Source: GCA-2733415 sp965178635 (GTDB lineage: Bacteria > Bacteroidota > Bacteroidia > Flavobacteriales > Flavobacteriaceae). From it: DNA of 64,000 nucleotides. The position numbers and the translations under genes were made by a program. Shown one piece after another: positions 26,392 through 35,476 of this stretch. Every line of letters starts with the position of its first letter. The stretch's first letter is position 1. Location: positions 1 through 64,000 of the forward strand of contig CBCXVT010000005.1 of assembly GCA_965178635.1 (NCBI GenBank), written 5' to 3'. The notes under the pieces were generated by a model. It was not told where the DNA came from, made no database searches, and worked only from the letters and a program-made list of their open reading frames with translations.

Positions 26392-26747
26392 TGTCTTTAG
26401 AAGTTCAGAATACAAGTGAATTATTAAATGTGGCAATCTCAAATGAGTTGTATAAAGCGCTAATTGTTCAATTAAATAAAGATTTTAAACTCTCAAATAT
26501 TGAGGAATTAATCAGCGTAACTGTAAGTCCTGATGTTTTGAAGCAGCAATTGTTAACACTTGTTGAACGGCTAATTTATAATGAGTTTGATAGTTTTTTA
26601 AATTTATTGTATCGTATAGATTTATCAGAACAGAAAATTAAAAAACACTCCAGTCAAACAACTGAGGAGTATATAGAGAATGTTTCTTTTTTAATCTTGA
26701 AAAGAGAGTGGCAAAAAGTCTGGTTCAGGCAAAATTATTCCTCTTAA
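26391..26747 (+). CDS. Conserved small protein of unknown function, coupled to the prenyl synthase gene
   Basis: A 118-residue soluble, mainly helical protein read from a GTG whose G is the last base of the upstream TAG stop (TAGTG overlap), so it is translationally coupled. It contains no catalytic motif I recognise. The sequence LVERLIYNEFDSFLNLLYRIDLSEQKI and the closing ISNVSF-like/REWQKVWFRQNY segment are typical of a short family found after polyprenyl synthetase in flavobacteria. Its role may concern that enzyme, but this is only context. It ends four bases inside the convergent gene at 26744. Confidence 0.7.
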   Translation: MSLEVQNTSELLNVAISNELYKALIVQLNKDFKLSNIEELISVTVSPDVLKQQLLTLVERLIYNEFDSFLNLLYRIDLSEQKIKKHSSQTTEEYIENVSFLILKREWQKVWFRQNYSS

Positions 26748-27289
26748 AAAAAAACTCTAATAAATGGAGAGATAGCTGTGCCGTACACGCTTTTACGTTC
26801 ATTGTATAGTACATCATAACGCATACCCATTGCCCCAAAATTTCCAATAGCATAACCGCCGCCTAAATACAGTGCTGGATACCAATAATTAGAAGTGTTA
26901 TTAATAATTTTATCTTTATAGTTGACATTGTTTAATTCAAGTTCGGCAGATAATTGTAGTTCTCTAATCGGATTAAACAGTGATATTAAACTTCCTCCAA
27001 AAACGGTAGCTTCAAAATATTTTTTTCTACTGGCATAGTTTCCAGACAAGCCAACTCCAAAAGCAAATTTATCATTAAACTGATATATCCCACCAGGTGC
27101 AATAGCAACATTAGTGTAATCATCACTAAAGCCTAAAGCTATACCTCCTCCAAATCGAACATTACTCCAGAATTTATTTTTGGTTTCAGGAGGTTCTAGG
27201 CTGTCAATTTCTTGAGCATTTAGAAAAACAGAAAAAAACACCATAAAAAATGTGAAAACCAAATATTTGTGGCTAAGAAATGTATGCAT
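26744..27289 (-). CDS. Predicted outer-membrane beta-barrel protein next to sucA
   Basis: A 181-residue protein with a signal peptide (FTFFMVFFSVFLNAQ) and a repeating pattern of glycine/aromatic strands (FGGGIALGFSDDY, FAFGVGLSGNYASRK, YLGGGYAIGNFGAMGMRYDVLY), ending in phenylalanine. This is the pattern of a small eight- to ten-strand outer-membrane barrel. Relatives in flavobacteria have carried the name alpha-ketoglutarate decarboxylase, which looks like an error carried over from the neighbouring sucA; nothing here resembles a thiamine enzyme. It is divergent from sucA and overlaps the upstream plus-strand gene by four bases at its 3' end. Function unknown. Confidence 0.72.
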   Translation of the reverse strand: MHTFLSHKYLVFTFFMVFFSVFLNAQEIDSLEPPETKNKFWSNVRFGGGIALGFSDDYTNVAIAPGGIYQFNDKFAFGVGLSGNYASRKKYFEATVFGGSLISLFNPIRELQLSAELELNNVNYKDKIINNTSNYWYPALYLGGGYAIGNFGAMGMRYDVLYNERKSVYGTAISPFIRVFF

Positions 27290-27463
27290 ATTAGTAAATT
27301 CTTTAAAATGGAAAGTTACAAATTAATTTATAGAAAAATCAAGCTGTTGTTTTTATGAAAAATTGTACTTTTGAACGAATTTTATGTATAGCAATATTTT
27401 GTTGCTAAAATCAATAGAAAACTTAGTTTTCTGTAATGATAAAAAAGAGACAAGCGAAACATA

Positions 27464-30211
27464 ATGGATAAATATTCCTTTTTAAACGCCGCACATACAG
27501 CATACTTTGCTGAATTGTATGATCAATATTTAGTTAACCCTGATAGTGTAGAACCTAGTTGGAGAGCATTTTTTCAAGGCTACGATTTTGGAGCCGAAGC
27601 TTCTTCAGAAGACGGACAAGTATACGAAGTTCCAGATAACGTACTTAAAGAGTTTCAAGTTGTAAGATTAATTGATGGCTATAGAACTCGTGGGCATTTG
27701 TTTACAAAAACAAACCCTGTTAGAGAACGTAGACAATACAGACCGACTTTAGCATTAGAAAATTTCGGATTATCAAATTCCGATTTAAACGAAGTTTTTG
27801 AAGCAGGATCTATTCTGAATTTAGGTAAAGTTACTTTATCTGAAATCATCAAACACTTAGAGGCTATTTATTGTGACTCTATTGGTGTCGAGTACATGTA
27901 CATCAGGAACCCAGAGGAAATTAAATGGATTCAAGATTGGTTAAATGTAAATGATAACCACCCTAAGTTTTCTTCAGATGAAAAAAAGGGTATTTTAAAG
28001 AAATTAAACGAAGCAGTGTCTTTCGAGACATTTATGCATTCAAAATACGTAGGTCAAAAACGTTTTTCTGTTGAAGGTAATGAGACACTTATTCCTGGGT
28101 TAAATTCACTTATGGAAAATGCAACAGACAAAGGCGTTAGTCAGTTTGTTGTAGGTATGGCTCACCGTGGTCGTTTAAATGTATTGGCAAATATCTTCGG
28201 AAAATCGTCTGAAAATATATTTTCTGAATTTGATAGTAAAGAATACGACGAAGATGAACTGTTTGATGGTGATGTAAAATACCATATGGGATGGACATCT
28301 TACCGAGAAGCAGATTCAGGTAAAAAAGTTCGTATGGACTTAGCACCAAATCCATCACACTTAGAAACTGTAAATACAGTAGTTGAAGGAATTTGTCGTG
28401 CGAAATTAGATAATGAACTAGATGGTGATGAAAATAAAATCTTACCAATATTAATTCATGGTGATGCAGCAATTGCTGGTCAAGGAGTAGTTTATGAAAC
28501 TATTCAAATGGCACAATTGGACGGTTACCGAGTTGGAGGAACAATTCATGTGGTTGTAAATAACCAAGTAGGATTTACAACTAATTATTTAGATGCGCGT
28601 TCAAGTACCTACTGTACAGACGTAGGTAAAGTAACATTGTCTCCTGTGTTACATGTTAATGCAGATGATGTTGAAGCGGTTTGTCATGCATTTGCATTCG
28701 CGTTAGAATTTAGAATGAAATTTGGTAGAGATGTGTTTATTGATTTGTTAGGATTCCGTAAATACGGACATAATGAAGGAGATGAACCACGTTTTACGCA
28801 GCCAAAATTATATAAATCAATTGCTAAACATTCAAACCAAAGAGATATCTATGCCGCTAAGTTATTAGCAGATGGCGTTATTGATAACGGCTATGTTAAA
28901 ACTTTAGAAAAAGCATATAAAGCAGATTTGGAGGTTGGATTAGAAGCCTCAAGAAAACACGAGAAAACGATCGTAACTAAAATCATGGCTGACGATTGGA
29001 AAGGCTATGAGATTGGAAAACTAAACGATATTCTTGCACCTGTTGATACAACGTATTCATTAGATAAATTAGATAAAATAGCAGAAGGAATTACAAAATT
29101 ACCTTCTGACAAAAAATTTATCAAGAAGATTGAACGTATTATAGCCGATAGGAATAAACGTTATTTTGATAAAGATTTCAAAAATTATAACCAATTAGAT
29201 TGGGGTATGGGCGAGCTTTTTGCTTACGCAACTTTAATGGAAGAAGGGTATAATGTACGTATTTCTGGGCAAGATGTAGAAAGAGGAACATTCTCACACC
29301 GTCACGCTATTGTGAAAACAGAGAGTGGCGATGAAGAAATAAACTTACATAACACTATTGGTTTGGACGGTCATTTCGATATTTATAACTCATTACTTTC
29401 TGAGTATGGAGTTGTAGGTTTTGATTATGGTTACGCTATGGCAAGCCCGAAAACATTAACAATTTGGGAAGCACAATTTGGAGACTTCAGTAATGGAGCT
29501 CAAATTATGTTAGATCAATATATTTCTGCTGCAGAAGATAAATGGAAAACTCAAAACGGATTGGTAATGTTATTGCCACACGGTTATGAATTTCAAGGAT
29601 CTGAGCATTCTTCAGCACGTATGGAACGTTATTTACAACTGTGCTCAAATCATAACATGATTATTGCAGATTGTACAACGCCTGCTAATTTTTACCATTT
29701 GTTGAGACGACAAATGAAATGGAATTTCAGAAAACCATTAGTGGTATTTACACCTAAACGTTTATTGCGTTTGCCTGAAGCTGTATCTACTAAAGATGAA
29801 TTAGTGAATGGTAAGTTTCAAGAAGTTTTAGATGATACTTCAGTAGATAAAAAGAAAGTAACTTCATTGGTGTTTTGTACTGGTAAATTCTATTATGATT
29901 TATTAGAAAAACGTACTGAATTAGGAAGAGAAGATGTTGCTTTAGTGCGTATAGAACAATTATTCCCGTTACCACAAAAACAATTAGAAGAGTTGATTGC
30001 AAGCTATCCAAATGTTTCTGATTATGTTTGGGCGCAAGAAGAACCTAAAAACATGGGTGCTTGGGGGTATATGTTAATGCACTTTGAAGCAGTTAAGTTA
30101 CGTTTAGCTTCAAGAAAAGCATACAGTGCACCTGCTGCAGGAAGCTCGACACGTTCAAAAGCGAGGCACAAAAAAGTAATAGATAGTGTTTTTGAAACAC
30201 CAACAAAATAA
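27464..30211 (+). CDS. sucA: 2-oxoglutarate dehydrogenase E1 component
   Basis: A 915-residue thiamine-diphosphate enzyme, the first subunit of the TCA-cycle 2-oxoglutarate dehydrogenase complex. The N-terminus FLNAAHTAYFAELYDQYL is the E1 segment that contacts E2. GMAHRGRLNVL and GDAAIAGQGVVYE (ThDP/Mg site) lie in the middle, and HGYEFQGSEHSSARMERYLQLC and PKRLLRLPEAVS in the C-terminal half. Length is standard. It is followed by sucB with 32 bases between; E3 is not in the window. A -7-like TATTTTG lies upstream near 27396. Confidence 0.97.
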   Translation: MDKYSFLNAAHTAYFAELYDQYLVNPDSVEPSWRAFFQGYDFGAEASSEDGQVYEVPDNVLKEFQVVRLIDGYRTRGHLFTKTNPVRERRQYRPTLALENFGLSNSDLNEVFEAGSILNLGKVTLSEIIKHLEAIYCDSIGVEYMYIRNPEEIKWIQDWLNVNDNHPKFSSDEKKGILKKLNEAVSFETFMHSKYVGQKRFSVEGNETLIPGLNSLMENATDKGVSQFVVGMAHRGRLNVLANIFGKSSENIFSEFDSKEYDEDELFDGDVKYHMGWTSYREADSGKKVRMDLAPNPSHLETVNTVVEGICRAKLDNELDGDENKILPILIHGDAAIAGQGVVYETIQMAQLDGYRVGGTIHVVVNNQVGFTTNYLDARSSTYCTDVGKVTLSPVLHVNADDVEAVCHAFAFALEFRMKFGRDVFIDLLGFRKYGHNEGDEPRFTQPKLYKSIAKHSNQRDIYAAKLLADGVIDNGYVKTLEKAYKADLEVGLEASRKHEKTIVTKIMADDWKGYEIGKLNDILAPVDTTYSLDKLDKIAEGITKLPSDKKFIKKIERIIADRNKRYFDKDFKNYNQLDWGMGELFAYATLMEEGYNVRISGQDVERGTFSHRHAIVKTESGDEEINLHNTIGLDGHFDIYNSLLSEYGVVGFDYGYAMASPKTLTIWEAQFGDFSNGAQIMLDQYISAAEDKWKTQNGLVMLLPHGYEFQGSEHSSARMERYLQLCSNHNMIIADCTTPANFYHLLRRQMKWNFRKPLVVFTPKRLLRLPEAVSTKDELVNGKFQEVLDDTSVDKKKVTSLVFCTGKFYYDLLEKRTELGREDVALVRIEQLFPLPQKQLEELIASYPNVSDYVWAQEEPKNMGAWGYMLMHFEAVKLRLASRKAYSAPAAGSSTRSKARHKKVIDSVFETPTK

Positions 30212-30243
30212 TAAAGAACAATACAGACTATAAATTATATATT

Positions 30244-31455
30244 ATGATTTTAGAAATGAAAGTTCCTTCACCGGGGGAATCAATTACAGAAGTAGAAATT
30301 GCAGAATGGTTAGTTCAAGATGGCGATTACGTTGAGAAAGATCAAGCTATTGCAGAAGTAGATTCAGACAAAGCAACATTAGAATTACCAGCTGAGGTAA
30401 GCGGAACAATTACGTTAAAAGCTGAAGAAGGTGATGCTGTTGCAGTAGGTGAAGTGGTTTGTTTGATTGATACATCTGCAGAAGCTCCTGCTGGTGACGC
30501 AACTACAACTGAAGCTCCAAAAGCTGAAGAGAAGAAAGTAGAGGCGCCTAAAGCTGCTCCGGTAGAATCTAAAACATATGCAACAGGAACTGCGGCTCCA
30601 GCTGCTAAGAAAATTTTAGACGAAAAAGGAATTGCAACTAATGATGTTCCTGGAACAGGACGTGACGGACGTATCACTAAAGAAGATGCTGTGAAGGCAG
30701 TGCCTTCAATGGGAACGCCAACAGGTGGATCTAGAAGTACGGGTCGCAAAAAAATGTCAATGTTACGTCGTAAAGTAGCAGAGCGTTTGGTTGAAGCTAA
30801 AAATACTACAGCAATGTTAACTACGTTTAACGAAGCTGATATGAAGCCTATTTTCGACTTAAGAAAACAATATAAAGAAGAGTTCAAAACAAAGCATGGT
30901 GTTGGACTTGGATTCATGTCGTTCTTTACAAAAGCAGTTACGAGAGCATTAGAATTATATCCTGATGTGAACTCCATGATTGATGGTAAAGAAATGATTA
31001 CATATGATTTCTGCGATATTTCAATAGCTGTGTCTGGTCCTAAAGGATTAATGGTGCCAGTTATGCGTAATGCAGAAATGTTAACGTTCCGAGGTGTTGA
31101 AACTGAAATTAAACGTTTAGCTTTAAGAGCTCGTGACGGAAAGATTACCGTGGATGAAATGACAGGAGGAACATTTACAATTTCTAACGGAGGTGTATTT
31201 GGTTCAATGTTATCTACACCAATTATCAATCCGCCACAATCAGGTATTTTAGGAATGCACAACATTATTGAGCGTCCTGTAGCTGTAGATGGACAAGTTG
31301 TTATTAGACCAATGATGTATTTAGCATTATCTTATGACCATAGAATTATTGATGGTAAGGAATCTGTTGGTTTCTTGGTAGCTATTAAAGAAGCTTTAGA
31401 AAATCCAGTTGAGTTATTAATGGGAGGTGATGTTAAAAAAGCCTTAGAATTATAA
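30244..31455 (+). CDS. sucB: 2-oxoglutarate dehydrogenase E2 component (dihydrolipoyl succinyltransferase)
   Basis: A 403-residue core subunit of the 2-oxoglutarate dehydrogenase complex. It has one lipoyl domain with the modified lysine at Lys43 (DSDKATLEL), an Ala/Pro/Glu linker (about 80-115), a peripheral subunit-binding domain (KILDEKGIATNDVPGTGRDG) and the catalytic acyltransferase domain with SYDHRIIDGKE holding the active-site histidine. A single lipoyl domain is normal for E2o. It ends the sucAB operon before a bidirectional terminator (31478-31512). Confidence 0.97.
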   Translation: MILEMKVPSPGESITEVEIAEWLVQDGDYVEKDQAIAEVDSDKATLELPAEVSGTITLKAEEGDAVAVGEVVCLIDTSAEAPAGDATTTEAPKAEEKKVEAPKAAPVESKTYATGTAAPAAKKILDEKGIATNDVPGTGRDGRITKEDAVKAVPSMGTPTGGSRSTGRKKMSMLRRKVAERLVEAKNTTAMLTTFNEADMKPIFDLRKQYKEEFKTKHGVGLGFMSFFTKAVTRALELYPDVNSMIDGKEMITYDFCDISIAVSGPKGLMVPVMRNAEMLTFRGVETEIKRLALRARDGKITVDEMTGGTFTISNGGVFGSMLSTPIINPPQSGILGMHNIIERPVAVDGQVVIRPMMYLALSYDHRIIDGKESVGFLVAIKEALENPVELLMGGDVKKALEL

Positions 31456-31477
31456 TCGACTTAATTTTATCATATTT

Positions 31478-31512
31478 AAAAAAACCGAAGCTAATTTTGT
31501 TTCGGTTTTTTT
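31478..31512. terminator. Bidirectional terminator between sucB and the metallophosphoesterase gene
   Basis: Stem arm AAAAAACCGAA matched by TTCGGTTTTTT, between convergent genes. Confidence 0.85.
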
Positions 31513-31516
31513 GTGT

Positions 31517-32407
31517 TTATAAGTATGAGTTTATGGCCTGTGGGTCTTCTAAAACTTCTCGTTTTATTTGAAGGGTGCCATCTTCTTTGGTGTCAATATA
31601 CCATTTGATTAAAGATAACGCACCATTTTCTATTTCGATACCAGTAATACTCCTAGGATGTACGCAACTTCCATCATTAAAGAAAGGAATGTCACCAGGT
31701 TCAGGAAAACGCGGGCGATGTGTATGACCAACAATAGTCATTAAATTGTTATTGTCTGTAATCCATTTTTTAATACGACGTTCTACTTTTATCAATTCTT
31801 TATGATTTTTTGCGGGACTTGTAGGGTCAGAGATTCCCATGACTTGTAAAGGTTTCCATAAAATTCTTACAAAAAATCTGCTCCACTTCCAGAATGTGTA
31901 ATTCCACCAATCTGCTTGATGACCATGCGTTAAAAATACTTCTTGACAAGTGTCTACATGTCTTAAAATTACACCTTCTTCATAGTTGAGGTTAGGGAAT
32001 AAGGGGGTGTCTTTTTCTGTTTTATGATCGTAATAACTAGACAAGTGTTTGGTTACATATTTTGGGTTTTTATAGACCATGTCATGATTTCCCCAAATAA
32101 GGTGTAACCTATTTGCTTCATGAAACTTTTTCAATAACAGATAAATGTTTTTGTGCGCCTGAAAAAGAGTTTTAAAAGACAAGTTTTCCCATAATTCATC
32201 GCCATCACCTAACTCACAATATTGAAAATTGTTGTTATAGTAATGTGTAAGAGCATGCATGTAGATATTTCTGTTGTTCGCAAAATCGTCAGCAAAACTA
32301 TTGTCACCTCTGTGGCAATCACTAAACAACACGAACTTATCGTCGTTTGAAAATTCGATAAGTTTGGCATTTTTATAAGCTCTTGTAAGTCTGAAGTGTG
32401 ATGACAT
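31517..32407 (-). CDS. Calcineurin-like metallophosphoesterase
   Basis: A 296-residue binuclear-metal phosphoesterase. The signature blocks are all present: DCHRGDNS (first metal ligands, in place of the more common DxH), LGDGDELWE (GDxxD-like), WGNHD (GNHD), THGHQADWW and VGHTHRPRF (GHTH). The first and third blocks resemble UDP-2,3-diacylglucosamine hydrolase (LpxH) relatives. No membrane segment or signal is visible, so it is probably cytoplasmic. The substrate cannot be decided; LpxH-like lipid A function is one option and a nucleotide phosphoesterase another. It is a single-gene unit between two terminators. Confidence 0.85.
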   Translation of the reverse strand: MSSHFRLTRAYKNAKLIEFSNDDKFVLFSDCHRGDNSFADDFANNRNIYMHALTHYYNNNFQYCELGDGDELWENLSFKTLFQAHKNIYLLLKKFHEANRLHLIWGNHDMVYKNPKYVTKHLSSYYDHKTEKDTPLFPNLNYEEGVILRHVDTCQEVFLTHGHQADWWNYTFWKWSRFFVRILWKPLQVMGISDPTSPAKNHKELIKVERRIKKWITDNNNLMTIVGHTHRPRFPEPGDIPFFNDGSCVHPRSITGIEIENGALSLIKWYIDTKEDGTLQIKREVLEDPQAINSYL

Positions 32408-32434
32408 TAGAAATGTATTTGAGTTAAAGGTATA

Positions 32435-32470
32435 AAAAAAGCGAACTAATTGTAATCAGTTCGCTTTTTA
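32435..32470 (-). terminator. Terminator after the 32.5-33.5 kb outer-membrane protein gene
   Basis: Stem arm AAAAAGCGAACT matched by AGTTCGCTTTTT, 19 bases beyond the stop at 32489. Confidence 0.85.
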
Positions 32471-32488
32471 ATTTATGAGATTCAAATT

Positions 32489-33538
32489 CTAATGAAATGC
32501 ATATTGTACTCCTAAATTAGCAGTATAACTTTGGTCTAATTGAAAACCATTAACATCTTGATATAATGGTAATAGAATTTCTGCTCCAAAACGTAAGCCT
32601 TTTAAGGTTCCTTTTGGTTGTAAAAGATTCACTCCAAAACCATAATGAATGTATAATCCACCAGAATTAGTAGTGTCTGCAGTAGATACCATCATTGGGT
32701 TGACCATATCACTTTTACCTTTAATTTCATCAACAAGTTGTCCGTTCAATCTAAATGAAGCGCTTAACCAATCGTTAGCTTTTGCTGCCACCCACGTAGT
32801 AGCCTGGTAGTGGTTTCCAAATCTGAAATCCTGATCATTGTCATTTAAGTTGATGTGGCTATTTAGTTGCGCTCCAAACGATGAAGTTGTTCCGTGCCAC
32901 TGGTAAGTTAATCCTAGTTTTGTTCCCCAAGATCCAGTTCCTAATTGCATTGGGTATGGTAATTGAATATCCTCACCCATAGACATAGGTGTAGCATCTT
33001 TTGCTTCAATGCTACCTGTAGGAATTGACACACCAACTTGCGCATGAAGATTTTTCTTGTTAGAGTTAAAAATGCTGTATAAAGCACTTAATGACACATC
33101 TCCTAAGCCACTAGATTTAGTGCTGAAGTTACGAGTCATCCCCATCATCATCATTTGTAAATTCATATCATTTTCAATATAATTAGCCATTGCCATAATA
33201 GTAATTTTATCTGTTGGTGCATACATGGCACCTAACATATGCATATTCATTATCATGTTTTGTGGTGTTACCATATAATCGGTAAAACCATTTGCATTTG
33301 TAGCATTATCGCGTCCTTCTTTTAATTGTTGCATTCCCATTGTCATGTATTTGTAGGATATCATGAAACCCCCTTTTGGGTGTGTGTGATCTCCCATTAC
33401 TCCAATAGGAGCATGCCCGTCAGGTCTATCAGATGAGTTGCAATTGCTATGGTTGTTGTCTTTATGACAATTTTCTTTTTCTTGAGAAAATAATAGGCTT
33501 GTCATTAAACAAGCGATAAGTAATACTGTATTTTTCAT
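32489..33538 (-). CDS. Outer-membrane beta-barrel protein, methionine- and histidine-rich
   Basis: A 349-residue protein with a signal peptide (LLIACLMTSLLFSQ) and a barrel-like strand pattern ending in NLGVQYAFH. The mature N-terminus is His/Cys/Asn-rich (ENCHKDNNHSNC) and the sequence that follows is unusually rich in methionine (YKYMTMGMQQL, MIMNMHMLGAMY, NLQMMMMGMTRN). The fold resembles the MetA-pathway or putative transporter outer-membrane family. Met/His richness is usual in proteins that handle copper, so a role in copper or metal traffic is plausible but unproven. The next gene upstream, with a CNGKCHL motif, strengthens this a little. Confidence 0.7.
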   Translation of the reverse strand: MKNTVLLIACLMTSLLFSQEKENCHKDNNHSNCNSSDRPDGHAPIGVMGDHTHPKGGFMISYKYMTMGMQQLKEGRDNATNANGFTDYMVTPQNMIMNMHMLGAMYAPTDKITIMAMANYIENDMNLQMMMMGMTRNFSTKSSGLGDVSLSALYSIFNSNKKNLHAQVGVSIPTGSIEAKDATPMSMGEDIQLPYPMQLGTGSWGTKLGLTYQWHGTTSSFGAQLNSHINLNDNDQDFRFGNHYQATTWVAAKANDWLSASFRLNGQLVDEIKGKSDMVNPMMVSTADTTNSGGLYIHYGFGVNLLQPKGTLKGLRFGAEILLPLYQDVNGFQLDQSYTANLGVQYAFH

Positions 33539-33666
33539 TGTAATAATAATTGCTGCAAATTAGTTGCAGTTTGAGTTTTGAATATAAGTTTTGTGGTCTT
33601 AATGTTAAGACATGTGTATGCTCATAAACTATATCTAGTTTACGGTAATTTAATAGGAGTTAAAAC

Positions 33667-33999
33667 TTATAATTGAGGCGGGTGAAAAATATCTGTGCAG
33701 AATAGATAAATGTATTTTTCTGTGTAATAGTTTGTTACTTTACGAAGTGGTATTATTGTTAATTTGGTTGGTATTTCTGATAAAAGAGAATGCAGTGGAC
33801 TAATTGGATAATCTTCTAAGTTAACACTAAACGATTGTTGTGTGTCTTCTTGTGTCTTTTGAAGTTCTTTTTTTAAATGGCATTTACCATTACATTCTAA
33901 CTCAGGCTTATCTTTATTAATACATAAAAATTCTGCAATATAATCTTGATTAACTGCGTAGTCAATTATTGGTGCAATAGGTCTTAACATTGCAACCAA
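33667..33999 (-). CDS. Small cysteine-motif membrane protein of unknown function, non-ATG start
   Basis: At least 110 residues. No suitable ATG begins the gene: the frame can start at TTG 33999 or, better, at CTG 34038, which would add KKVPAILFLSFYLVAMLRP and give a proper N-terminal membrane helix; an internal ATG lies at 33990. The protein then has LCINKDKPELECNGKCHLKKEL, with cysteines spaced C-x9-C-x3-C, a motif I recall from small flavobacterial proteins near metal-related genes. The C-terminus is hydrophobic and ends HPPQL. Function unknown; metal binding or redox is possible. It precedes the Met/His-rich outer-membrane protein gene on the same strand. Confidence 0.62.
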   Translation of the reverse strand: MVAMLRPIAPIIDYAVNQDYIAEFLCINKDKPELECNGKCHLKKELQKTQEDTQQSFSVNLEDYPISPLHSLLSEIPTKLTIIPLRKVTNYYTEKYIYLFCTDIFHPPQL

Positions 34000-34075
34000 A
34001 TAAAAGGATAAGAATAGTATTGCAGGTACTTTTTTCAGGGGAAAAATTTTCTGTAAAAGTAAGATATATTACAAT

Positions 34076-34105
34076 AAAAAAAGCCTGACATAAGTCAGGC
34101 TTTTT
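34076..34105 (-). terminator. Terminator after the acyl-CoA dehydrogenase gene
   Basis: Stem arm AAAAAGCCTGAC matched by GTCAGGCTTTTT with a four-base loop. Confidence 0.87.
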
Positions 34106-34121
34106 GTGAATTTGTAAAATT

Positions 34122-35300
34122 TTATTTAAAAGCATTTAAGCCTGTTACATCCATACCTGTAATTAGTAAATGAATGTCATGAGTACCTTCGTAAGTGATT
34201 ACACTTTCTAAGTTCATAGAGTGACGCATGATGCTGTATTCTCCAGAAATTCCCATACCACCTAACATTTGTCGAGCTTCACGAGCAATGTTGATAGCCA
34301 TATCTACGTTATTACGTTTAGCCATAGATATTTGTGCAGATGTTGCGCGACCTTCATTACGTAAAACACCTAAACGCCAAGTTAATAATTGCGCTTTTGT
34401 GATTTCGGTAATCATTTCGGCTAATTTCTTTTGTTGTAATTGAAACTGACCAATTGGTTTTCCAAATTGCATACGCTCTTTAGAATATCTTAAAGCAGTG
34501 TCATAACAGTCCATTGCTGCACCAATTACACCCCACGCAATACCATAACGTGCAGAATCTAAACACCCTAATGGCGCACCTAATCCTGATTTATTTGGTA
34601 ATAAGTTTTCTTTAGGAACTTTTACGTTATCAAAAATTAACTCTCCAGTAGCTGAAGCTCTTAATGACCATTTATTATGTGTTTCTGGAGTGGTGAACCC
34701 TTCCATACCACGTTCAACTACTAGCCCGTGAATACGACCTTCTTCATTCTTAGCCCATACAACTGCAACATCAGCAAATGGTGCGTTAGAAATCCACATT
34801 TTGGCTCCGTTTAAAAGATAGTGGTCTCCCATATCTTTAAAATTAGTCACCATTCCTCCGGGGTTAGATCCGTGATCTGGTTCAGTTAAACCAAAACATC
34901 CTAGCCATTCACCAGAAGCTAATTTTGGTAAATATTTTTGACGTTGTTCTTCATTACCATATTTCCAAATTGGATACATTACTAAAGAAGATTGTACAGA
35001 TGATGTAGAACGTACACCTGAATCACCTCTTTCAATTTCTTGCATAATTAAACCATAAGAAATTTGATCTAATCCAGCACCACCATATTCTTCTGGAATA
35101 TATGGACCGAATGCGCCAATTCCAGCTAAACCTTTAACTATCTGTTTTGGGAATTCAGCTTTTTGAGCATATTCTTCAATAATAGGTGACACATCACGCT
35201 TTACCCATTCTCTGGCAGCATCTCTAACTAATTTGTGTTCGTCAGATAATAAGTCGTCTAATTGATAATAATCTGGAGCTTGAAATAAATCTGGTTTCAT
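34122..35300 (-). CDS. Acyl-CoA dehydrogenase, glutaryl-CoA dehydrogenase-like
   Basis: A 392-residue FAD flavoenzyme. FGLTEPDHGSNPGGM is the first FAD/substrate motif and MLGGMGISGEY the second. The catalytic base is Glu in TYEGTHDIH, the position used by glutaryl-CoA and short-chain acyl-CoA dehydrogenases. DRSARYGIAWG-like sequence (LDSARYGIAWG) and the Arg-rich N-terminus (VRDAAREWVKRDVSP) point to glutaryl-CoA dehydrogenase, which removes CO2 while making crotonyl-CoA from lysine and tryptophan breakdown. I am sure of the superfamily, less so of the substrate. It is a single gene with its own terminator. Confidence 0.88.
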   Translation of the reverse strand: MKPDLFQAPDYYQLDDLLSDEHKLVRDAAREWVKRDVSPIIEEYAQKAEFPKQIVKGLAGIGAFGPYIPEEYGGAGLDQISYGLIMQEIERGDSGVRSTSSVQSSLVMYPIWKYGNEEQRQKYLPKLASGEWLGCFGLTEPDHGSNPGGMVTNFKDMGDHYLLNGAKMWISNAPFADVAVVWAKNEEGRIHGLVVERGMEGFTTPETHNKWSLRASATGELIFDNVKVPKENLLPNKSGLGAPLGCLDSARYGIAWGVIGAAMDCYDTALRYSKERMQFGKPIGQFQLQQKKLAEMITEITKAQLLTWRLGVLRNEGRATSAQISMAKRNNVDMAINIAREARQMLGGMGISGEYSIMRHSMNLESVITYEGTHDIHLLITGMDVTGLNAFK

Positions 35301-35476
35301 GTGTTGGTTTTTATGTGGTTAATGATTTGTGCTTGAGTAAAGCAACAAAAATCATGATGTAAATTAAAATTATAGAAACAAATGTAATTAATGAGTTGTA
35401 ACTAAACAACTTGAAAGAGGATTAAAATTTAACAGTGTAATTTTTGTTTTTGCTAAAAAACAGCCTCTTTAAATGG

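Noticed and set aside
30342..31265. 307-residue open frame antisense to sucB
   Set aside because: It is the mirror frame of a well-conserved E2 gene; its composition follows the opposite strand and it has no recognisable motif.
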